Positions 42,012 to 50,976 of a DNA stretch of 50,976 nt are shown in pieces. The notes under the pieces were generated by a model. The model saw nothing but the letters and a program-made list of their open reading frames with translations, did no database searches and was not told where the DNA came from. The translations under genes and the position numbers were made by a program. Source of the stretch: CAYOXX01 sp964408025 (GTDB lineage Bacteria > Acidobacteriota > DATKUA01). The DNA lies in the NCBI GenBank assembly GCA_964408025.1, contig CAYOXX010000012.1, forward strand, positions 1 through 50,976, in the 5' to 3' direction. The number at the start of each line of letters is the position of its first letter. Position 1 is the stretch's first letter.

Positions 42012-43673
42012 GTGGGAGATTTTGAGAAGTTTGAAGGCGGGAGAGAAGGTCGTTCGCCGGGAAGATCCAGGAAGGACTCTGAGCGAGTAAAGTCGCGGAA
42101 TGCTGAGAACGGCGATCTGAACTTCACCGGCACGCTCTGGAAGGCAGCGGATAAGCTACGCAGCAATATGGACGCCGCCGAGTATAAGCATGTCGTTCTC
42201 GGTCTGATTTTCCTCAAGTACATTTCAGACAGATTCGTCGAAAGATATGAAGATCTGAAGCGCAAGGCACTTAACTCGAAAGACGAGGACTACTACGTCT
42301 CGGACGGCCATGTCGATTACGTCGTTGAGGACAGGGACGAATACGCCTCCGAGAACATCTTCTGGGTGCCCAAAGATGCCCGCTGGGAATATCTTCAGAA
42401 CAATGCCAAGCAGCCGACTATCGGGAGAATTGTCGATGATGCAATGGTTGCTATCGAGCGGGAAAACCCGACTCTTAAGGGTGTGTTACCTAAGATTTAC
42501 GCCCGGCCGGCTTTGGACAGGGCGCGCCTAGGCGAGCTGATCGACCTGATAGGTACCATCGGCCTCGGTGATAAGGAAAACCACGCCAAGGACATTCTCG
42601 GCCGTGTCTACGAATACTTCCTTGGGCAGTTTGCCAGCGCCGAGGGCAAGAAGGGCGGGCAGTTCTACACGCCGCGTTGGGTTGTTCGCCTGCTGGTCGA
42701 GATGATCGAGCCTTACGAGGGTAGGGTATACGATCCATGCTGCGGTAGCGGAGGGATGTTCGTCCAGAGCGAGGAATTCATTCTCCGTCATGGCGGGCGG
42801 ATCGGCGATATCTCTGTCTATGGACAGGAATCGAATTCCACCACCTGGCGTCTGGCCAAGATGAACCTGGCCATCAGGGGAATCGAGACCAATCTGGGCG
42901 ACAAGCACGCCGACAGCTTCCATGAGGACCTCCACCCCGATCTCAAGTCCGACTTCGTTCTTGCCAACCCGCCGTTCAACGACAGCGACTGGCGGGGCGA
43001 GCTGTTGCGAGAGGATGTTCGCTGGAAGTTCGGAGTTCCCCCTGCCGGCAACGCCAACTTCGCCTGGGTGCAGCACTTCATCCACCACCTCGCACCCAAC
43101 GGAGTAGCCGGCTTCGTTCTTGCCAACGGGTCAATGTCATCGAACCAGTCGGGAGAGGGCGAGATACGCAGAGCAATCATCGAGGCCGATTTAGTTGACT
43201 GCATGATCGCCCTTCCTGGACAGCTCTTCTATTCAACGATGATCCCCGTTTGCCTCTGGTTCATTGCCCGCAATAAGAACAACAAAAAATTCCGCAATCG
43301 GAATGGTGAGACGTTATTTATGGATGCAAGGAAGATGGGGTCCATGATCGACCGCGTCCACCGGATGCTAACCGATGATGACATCGCCAAGATCGCCGGA
43401 ACCTACCATGCCTGGAGGGGAGAGCCTGAAGCAGGTAAATATGAAGACATACCAGGCTTCTGCAAGAGCGCCATGCTAAAGGAAATCTCTGAGCATGGCT
43501 TTGTCCTCACTCCAGGGCGTCATGTGGGTGCTGAAGAGCTTGAGGATGACGACGAGCCGTTTGAGGAGAAGATGAAGAGACTTACTGCAAAGTTAGAGGA
43601 CCAGTTCGCCGAGTCTGCGAAGTTGGAGCAGGCTATACGGTCCAACTTGAAGGAGCTCGGCTATGGTGGGTGA
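42012..43673 (+). CDS. hsdM: Type I restriction-modification system, methyltransferase subunit HsdM
   Basis: N6-adenine methyltransferase of a type I system. In the 553-aa protein, the N-terminal helical domain begins TLWKAADKLRSNMDAAEYKH (about 39-58). SAM-binding motif I is DPCCGSGGMF, preceded by GQFYTPRWVVRLLVEM, and the catalytic motif IV is NPPF at 319-322. A C-terminal coiled region (about 515-553) contacts HsdS. The start is GTG, with no ATG available before the conserved domain; an N-terminal basic extension of about 35 residues precedes it. It overlaps the ORF6N gene by 11 nt. A diverged duplicate of its last 40 codons sits at 44242-44364. Confidence 0.93.
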   Translation: MGDFEKFEGGREGRSPGRSRKDSERVKSRNAENGDLNFTGTLWKAADKLRSNMDAAEYKHVVLGLIFLKYISDRFVERYEDLKRKALNSKDEDYYVSDGHVDYVVEDRDEYASENIFWVPKDARWEYLQNNAKQPTIGRIVDDAMVAIERENPTLKGVLPKIYARPALDRARLGELIDLIGTIGLGDKENHAKDILGRVYEYFLGQFASAEGKKGGQFYTPRWVVRLLVEMIEPYEGRVYDPCCGSGGMFVQSEEFILRHGGRIGDISVYGQESNSTTWRLAKMNLAIRGIETNLGDKHADSFHEDLHPDLKSDFVLANPPFNDSDWRGELLREDVRWKFGVPPAGNANFAWVQHFIHHLAPNGVAGFVLANGSMSSNQSGEGEIRRAIIEADLVDCMIALPGQLFYSTMIPVCLWFIARNKNNKKFRNRNGETLFMDARKMGSMIDRVHRMLTDDDIAKIAGTYHAWRGEPEAGKYEDIPGFCKSAMLKEISEHGFVLTPGRHVGAEELEDDDEPFEEKMKRLTAKLEDQFAESAKLEQAIRSNLKELGYGG

Positions 43674-44211
43674 GCAGTCTGTTATCCCGGTGGATAGGAT
43701 TGAATCCCTTATATTTCTGATCCGGGGACAAAGAGTGATACTGGATTCAGACCTCGCAAGGTTGTACGGCGTTGAGACGAAAGTACTCAATCAGGCCGTA
43801 AGACGAAAAATCGAAAGATTCCCGGATGATTTCGTGTTCCAGCTTTCTTCTGAAGAGTTTAAGGCTTTGAGGTCACAAATTGTGACCTCAAACGGAGGCC
43901 GAGGCGGCAGAAGATATCCGCCCTTTGCATTTACAGAGCACGGAGCTTACCAGGCCTCAAACGTAATAAACTCCGAACGAGCTAAGTCTGTCAGCATATT
44001 CGTGGTGAGAGCTTTTGTGAGGTTGAGGAATGATCTTGCGGCAAATGCCGAAATTGCAGCAAAGTTTGCCGAGTTGGAACGCAGAATGGATTCTCAGGAC
44101 AAAACCCTTACTTCGCTGATGGCGGCTATCAGACAGCTAATGGAAAAGGAGAGCAGGCCTATACCAAAGAAGCGACGAATCGGCTTTCGTAAGCATGATA
44201 ATGGTGCTTGA
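43663..44211 (+). CDS. ORF6N domain protein
   Basis: A 182-aa protein with the phage-type ORF6N domain (about residues 10-100: LIFLIRGQRVILDSDLARLYGVETKVLNQ, RFPDDFVFQLS, FAFTEHGAYQAS), followed by a coiled coil (about 130-165) and basic tail. ORF6N domains are putative DNA-binding modules of phage antirepressor-like proteins, often carried by mobile elements and found inside restriction loci. It overlaps hsdM by 11 nt and is followed by a relic of another hsdM 3' end, so it appears to have been brought in by recombination. Confidence 0.9.
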   Translation: MVGEQSVIPVDRIESLIFLIRGQRVILDSDLARLYGVETKVLNQAVRRKIERFPDDFVFQLSSEEFKALRSQIVTSNGGRGGRRYPPFAFTEHGAYQASNVINSERAKSVSIFVVRAFVRLRNDLAANAEIAAKFAELERRMDSQDKTLTSLMAAIRQLMEKESRPIPKKRRIGFRKHDNGA

Positions 44212-44241
44212 TTAGGACACGCAGAGAATCATGGTAGCGGG

Positions 44242-44364
44242 GAAGAACCGTTCGAGGATAAGATGAAAATACTGGCCGCGCAACTGGAGGAGCAGTTTAA
44301 GGAGTCAGAAAGATTAGAAGAAAAGATTAAGTCCAACCTTAAGGAATTGGGCTATGGGAAATAA
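44242..44364 (+). pseudogene. Relic of a second hsdM 3' end
   Basis: Read in frame from 44242 it gives EEPFEDKMKILAAQLEEQ, then KESERLEEKIKSN and LKELGYGK with stop TAA at 44362. This parallels the true HsdM C-terminus (DEPFEEKMKRLTAKLEDQ ... RSNLKELGYGG). The DNA is clearly diverged, so it is not a recent duplication but the tail of a different hsdM allele. It runs 11 nt into hsdS, the original hsdM/hsdS overlap. No hsdM-like sequence is clear before about 44220. Confidence 0.85.
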
Positions 44365-46228
44365 TAAATGGCCTCTTCGCAGTTTGGCTGAAGTATGTGA
44401 TTCCATAGATTATGGGTACACCGCTTCAGCTATTGAATCGCCTGTAGGGCCAAAATTCCTTCGAATTACAGACATTGTACAAGGTCATATTGATTGGGAT
44501 TCTGTTCCTTATTGTGAATTGAACGACAAAGAATATCAGAAGAATAAGCTAAACGAAGGTGATATTGTAATTGCTAGGACTGGTGCAACTACTGGTGTTA
44601 GCCAATACATTTCGAGCCCTCCCGATGCGGTATTCGCATCGTACTTGGTGAGATTCAAAATAGGAGATGAAGCAGAACCACGGTATGTCTCATATTGTCT
44701 GAAATCAAAGGAGTATTGGAGTTATATAAAGGGTGTGCTCGGCGATAAATCAGCACAGCCAAATGCCAGCGCGAAAACAATCTCCTTAGCTAAAATTCCG
44801 ATACCACCAAAAGACATTCAGCAAAGTATCGCTCACATTCTCGGCAATCTTGACGACAAGATCGAGTTGAACCGGAAGATGAACGAGACGTTGGAGGAGA
44901 TGGCCCGGGCGATCTTCAAGAGTTGGTTCATCGACTTCGACCCCGTCCGCGCCAAAGCCGAAGGCCGCCAACCCTACGGCATGAATGCCGAAACCGCCGC
45001 TCTTTTCCCGAATTCCTTTGAGGAGTCCCCTATTGGCTTATTGCCACAAGGATGGAAGGTTTCGACCTTAGATGAAGAGATCACAATTAAAGGTGGCAGT
45101 ACTCCTAGCACAAAAAAGCCTGAATATTGGGAGGAGGGCGTTCATCATTGGGCAACCCCAAGGGATCTATCAAAATTGGCATCACCGATTTTACTTGATA
45201 CTGAGAGAAAAATAACTGACGAAGGTATCGCCTCGATTAGTTCAGGACAGATGCCACCGGGAACTTTACTTATATCTTCACGTGCACCAGTAGGTTATCT
45301 AGCTATTTCAGCCGTTCCTATCTCAGTGAATCAAGGATTTATTGCTATGCTGTGCGATAGAGACTTGTCCAATTACTTTATGTTGAATTGGTGTCATTTC
45401 AATATGGATATGATCAAATCTCATGCAGGTGGAACCACTTTTCAAGAGATTAGCAAGAGAAACTTCAGGCCTCTTCAGCTTATTAAACCTACAGGGACAG
45501 TACTAATTGCATTCGACAATTTTATTGACCCTTTTTTTAAGATAATTCGATCAAATGAAAAAGAATCAAATGTATTGATTTCGGTCCGTGATTCTCTTCT
45601 TCCAAAACTGCTGTCAGGTGGAATTAGCGTAAGCGATAGTGATACTGCGCTGAGATTAAGGCCGTTTCATGAAGCAGTTATCTTCGTGGATTTCGTGCGG
45701 CGAGCTAAAGAAAGGGGTAGATTACCGACTCGTCTTGAGATTCAAAAGAAGGCTTATTTCACACTGAGGAGACTAGGATATTCGGTAACTACACTGTTTG
45801 ATAAATATGCTGCAGGGCCTTATCGCCCCGATGCTAGGTATCGTGGCGGCGAATCGATCGCATTGAAAAAGAAGTACATAATCGCGAGGGGTACCAATCA
45901 ATTTGAATTAGGTACGAATTTCCATGAGATCCTTAATTACTTACCTCGTTTCGAGGAAGCTATCGACTGGGTAGATAAATATCTAGGAGACACGAAAGAT
46001 AAGATTCTTGAATTAATGGCAACAGTCGACTATGCCGCCATTGAACTCGGTTCTAAAGGAAAAGCACTATCTCCTGAAGCGATCATGGAATACATTTCAT
46101 CTACACAAGAATGGAGAGGCAAACTTGATAAAAAGACCTTTACGTTAGGGAAAATCAAAACGTCTCTTAAGTCTCTTTCAGGTCGTTTTGTTATTCCGTA
46201 TAGAGACCGCCTGATCAGTGAGGCCTAG
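44354..46228 (+). CDS. hsdS: Type I specificity subunit HsdS fused to a C-terminal domain
   Basis: HsdS sets the DNA target. Two target-recognition domains are visible (about residues 5-150 and 225-400), each followed by a conserved helix. The central one reads GNLDDKIELNRKMNETLEEMARAIFKSWF and then DFDPVRAKAEGR; the distal one ends DSLLPKLLSGGISV at about 425. Residues about 435-624 form an extra domain not usual in HsdS. Its opening, TRLEIQKKAYFTLRRLGY, and AAGPY loosely recall the Panacea/SocA (DUF4065) fold, a weak match. The 624-aa length is about 200 longer than standard. The stop abuts the phosphatase start. Confidence 0.88.
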   Translation: MGNNKWPLRSLAEVCDSIDYGYTASAIESPVGPKFLRITDIVQGHIDWDSVPYCELNDKEYQKNKLNEGDIVIARTGATTGVSQYISSPPDAVFASYLVRFKIGDEAEPRYVSYCLKSKEYWSYIKGVLGDKSAQPNASAKTISLAKIPIPPKDIQQSIAHILGNLDDKIELNRKMNETLEEMARAIFKSWFIDFDPVRAKAEGRQPYGMNAETAALFPNSFEESPIGLLPQGWKVSTLDEEITIKGGSTPSTKKPEYWEEGVHHWATPRDLSKLASPILLDTERKITDEGIASISSGQMPPGTLLISSRAPVGYLAISAVPISVNQGFIAMLCDRDLSNYFMLNWCHFNMDMIKSHAGGTTFQEISKRNFRPLQLIKPTGTVLIAFDNFIDPFFKIIRSNEKESNVLISVRDSLLPKLLSGGISVSDSDTALRLRPFHEAVIFVDFVRRAKERGRLPTRLEIQKKAYFTLRRLGYSVTTLFDKYAAGPYRPDARYRGGESIALKKKYIIARGTNQFELGTNFHEILNYLPRFEEAIDWVDKYLGDTKDKILELMATVDYAAIELGSKGKALSPEAIMEYISSTQEWRGKLDKKTFTLGKIKTSLKSLSGRFVIPYRDRLISEA

Positions 46229-46719
46229 ATGGTTGAAGTTTACCCAAATCTTTATATCGGTAATCAAGAGGACTACGATAGGAACGTTGCACACCGGCAG
46301 GGTTGGCGTGTAGTCCACGCCTGCAAAGAGCCGTACCATCGGCAAGCATTAGGTTATAGAGGAAGAGCTGCCCCCAAGGATCATCCAGAATACTTAATTG
46401 CTAGACGAGGAGATCGTTTAATACTGAATTTAGTTGATGCTCCAAATCCAGAGTTTTTTTCAAGTGAAATCTTTGACGCTGCTCTTGATTTTATTCACGA
46501 AGGTTTGAGTTCTGGTCAAAAGGTATTAGTGCACTGTAACAAAGGAGAATCTCGCTCGTCAGGGATCGCACTCTTATACCTTGCTGTATTTACGAACGCT
46601 ATTCCTTCAGAAACTATTACAGAAGCTGAAGAAGCTTTTAGTGAAATTTACCCTCAACACAATCCCAGCGCTGGAGTTAGAGGTTTTCTTCAGCAAAATT
46701 GGGATTATTATCAACGGAA

Positions 46720-46723
<4 letters not shown>
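46229..46723 (+). CDS. Dual-specificity/tyrosine phosphatase-like protein inside the hsd operon
   Basis: A 164-aa protein with the cysteine-based phosphatase P-loop VHCNKGESRSSG: Cys103-x5-Arg109, complete. It opens VYPNLYIGNQEDYDRN, the start typical of dual-specificity phosphatases, and has the general-acid region near LNLVDAPN. It begins directly after the hsdS stop and ends in an ATGA overlap with hsdR, so it is an integral operon gene. Possible substrates are phosphoproteins or a nucleotide-type signal. A phosphatase at this place is not a standard type I component. Confidence 0.87.
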
Positions 46724-49791
<3,068 letters not shown>

Positions 49792-49794
49792 GCT

Positions 49795-49821
49795 GGCTAG
49801 TAAATCTCTATGGAACTAGCC
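49795..49821 (+). terminator. Inverted repeat after hsdR
   Basis: GGCTAGT (49795-49801) and ACTAGCC (49815-49821) form a perfect 7-bp stem with a 13-nt loop, 3 nt after the hsdR stop. No T-tract follows. It could terminate or mark the right edge of the acquired segment. Confidence 0.4.
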
Positions 49822-49863
49822 CATCGCTGCGGGTCGAGGTTCTATTCTTTAGGCACTATGCGG

Positions 49864-50175
49864 TCAGGCGACGACGGCGGTGCCGTAGGCCAGGACCTCG
49901 GAGGCGGAGGCCATGATGTCGGCAGTGGCCAGGCGCATGCCGACGATAGCGTTGGCGCCTAATGCCTCGGCCTCGGCGACCATGCGCTGGATCGCCTCCT
50001 CGCGCGCCTCGGTCATCATCTCGGTGTAGCCTTTTATCTCGCCGCCCACTATCTGCTTGAGGCCGGCGAAGATGTCCTTGCCGATGTGCTTGGCCCGCAC
50101 GGTGTTGCCCCTTACCAGCCCGCAGATGCGCTGAATCTTTTTCCCGGGAATCTCCTCAAGGGTGGTGACGATCAT
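49864..50175 (-). CDS. YbjQ-family (UPF0145) heavy-metal-binding-like protein
   Basis: A 103-aa protein of the YbjQ/DUF74 family. The pattern is complete: MIVTTLEEIPGKKI, GLVRGNTVRAKHIGKDIFAG, then YTEMMTEAREEAIQRM and ALGANAIVGMRLATADIM. Members form homopentamers and are annotated as putative heavy-metal binding, without proven function. GGGAGGAG lies 6 nt before the ATG. GC content returns to the host level here. It is 30 nt downstream of the DUF362 gene and probably co-transcribed. Confidence 0.93.
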   Translation of the reverse strand: MIVTTLEEIPGKKIQRICGLVRGNTVRAKHIGKDIFAGLKQIVGGEIKGYTEMMTEAREEAIQRMVAEAEALGANAIVGMRLATADIMASASEVLAYGTAVVA

Positions 50176-50205
50176 GGCAACTCCTCCCTGGTCCTCAGTT
50201 CGCGA

Positions 50206-50976
50206 TCAGATCAGAATGTCCTCGGCCCAGCCCAGCTTCACCAGCTCGATACGCGCGCGATCGCTGATGCCGATGCCGTGGCGTGTGTCGGCGAGGCCGA
50301 CGTGCCTGGTAGAGGTGCCGCCCCGCGGCTCCTCGTCGAAGAAGACGCTCCGCTTGGCGGCCAGGAGCTCGACGCCGAGGGCGTCCAGCGCCACCGGGTC
50401 GGTGCCAACTAAGAGCCCTTTGTACGGCCAGATGTACTGGGTGTCGAAGTGGTGCGGGCCGAGGTTGTAGAACTGCGGCCGCATGACAACCAGAATGTTC
50501 AGGCGTGTCTTGCCCTCGACTATCGGCAGCTTCCAGAGGGCGCCCAGGTCGGCGCATGAGTCGCCGTGATAGGTCCACGGCTGGCGAACGAACGGGATGT
50601 AGTTCTTGATGCAGCCGCCGATGCCGGACCAGTGGTGAGCGCGCAGCGGCCGCGCGTTGGCCAGCGCCGTGGCGCGCTGGAAGATCGGGTCGTCCAGGAC
50701 TCCGCGGTCGCGGATCGAGATGTTCTCATCCAGAACGCCGGCGTCGATGGCGCGCCGCCTGATCCACTGCTCCACCGGCCCCGGCGTCGGCAGGTAGCGC
50801 CAGACGTTGCTCTTGATACCCAGCACGTCCCGCGGCCCGACCAGCCCGCGCCAGGCCTCGACCGGGTCGTCGACGCCGAACAGCTCCGTCACCGCGTCGT
50901 CGAGCATCCCCTCGATCACCTCGGCGTTGTAGGCGCCGGCGTCGTCCATGGCCTCGGGGTGCCGCACCAGGACCAC
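50206..50976 (-). CDS. DUF362 domain protein, partial (5' end outside the window)
   Basis: At least 256 residues; the frame is open to the window edge and the true start is probably beyond it. The DUF362 pattern is seen: DVLGIKSNVWRYLPT, DRGVLDDPIF, then GGCIKNYIPFV and GTDPVALDALGVELL. DUF362 proteins are often fused or linked to ferredoxin-type proteins and are of unknown reaction; no CxxCxxC cluster is visible in this part. HxHW-like histidines (RAHHWSG) are notable. The stop is 30 nt before the YbjQ start. Confidence 0.88.
   Translation of the reverse strand: MVLVRHPEAMDDAGAYNAEVIEGMLDDAVTELFGVDDPVEAWRGLVGPRDVLGIKSNVWRYLPTPGPVEQWIRRRAIDAGVLDENISIRDRGVLDDPIFQRATALANARPLRAHHWSGIGGCIKNYIPFVRQPWTYHGDSCADLGALWKLPIVEGKTRLNILVVMRPQFYNLGPHHFDTQYIWPYKGLLVGTDPVALDALGVELLAAKRSVFFDEEPRGGTSTRHVGLADTRHGIGISDRARIELVKLGWAEDILI

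Overview
The window looks like a chromosomal segment of a GC-rich (roughly 65%, by eye), Gram-negative, flagellated bacterium assembled from metagenomic or short-read data. An Oar-like TonB-dependent receptor with an N-terminal carboxypeptidase-regulatory domain, a NIF-type NifU/NifS pair, several lipoproteins, and matches to sigma-54 and sigma-28 promoters would fit Acidobacteriota or a nearby phylum. That placement is inference: no rRNA is present. Two genes carry in-frame UGA codons at redox-cysteine positions, each followed by a hairpin suited to be a bacterial SECIS, so the organism probably makes selenoproteins.

Layout. 1-5131 (minus strand): a proteostasis block read tRNA-Lys, tRNA-Leu, MFS exporter, tig, clpP, clpX, lon (cut by the window edge). 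5185-8805 (plus): yjbQ, a flagellin behind a near-consensus sigma-28 promoter, and a sodium:alanine symporter with a lipoprotein overlapping its stop. 8872-9953 (minus): transaldolase and a zinc-ribbon membrane protein. 10104-16933 (plus): a two-FHA protein coupled to an exported transglutaminase-like protein that lacks the cysteine; nifU-nifS; an iron-ADH-fold protein without its metal ligands. 16979-19140 (minus): Pit phosphate transporter and its DUF47 partner. 19391-20182: a hicAB toxin-antitoxin pair with a duplicated operator-like repeat in its promoter. 20592-23247: a Mn/Zn ABC importer. 23438-27044 (minus): an exported SurE and the TonB-dependent receptor, the latter behind a sigma-54-type promoter. 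27414-29423: uvrB.

The most unusual region is 29424-35741. An AT-rich island begins right after uvrB. It encodes a lipoprotein with a thioredoxin-like N-terminus lacking cysteines, a 6-bladed beta-propeller lipoprotein, an 80-aa exported peptide with 10 cysteines, and an exported protein of unknown family. It is followed by two predicted selenoproteins: a UshA/metallophosphatase-like lipoprotein with C-G-U, and a TPR-thioredoxin with U-G-G-C. A 35-bp near-copy of the uvrB 3' end lies between the two selenoprotein genes. I read this as a candidate envelope thiol/selenol module built around the cysteine-rich peptide. The joint function is inference.

35837-38247 (minus) is an operon of five small membrane proteins (DUF2752 plus four DUF4190-like paralogues). 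38319-41236 (plus) holds a LysM lytic transglycosylase and a FlgO/YbgF-like TPR protein. A tandem-repeat region with a 100-N scaffold gap (41557-41656) follows; the two contig ends share an identical 55-mer. The right-hand contig carries a type I restriction-modification operon of different base composition, hsdM-ORF6N-hsdS-(dual-specificity phosphatase)-hsdR, with a relic of a second hsdM 3' end after the ORF6N gene. It ends in GC-rich host-like sequence with a YbjQ-family gene and a DUF362 gene cut by the window edge.
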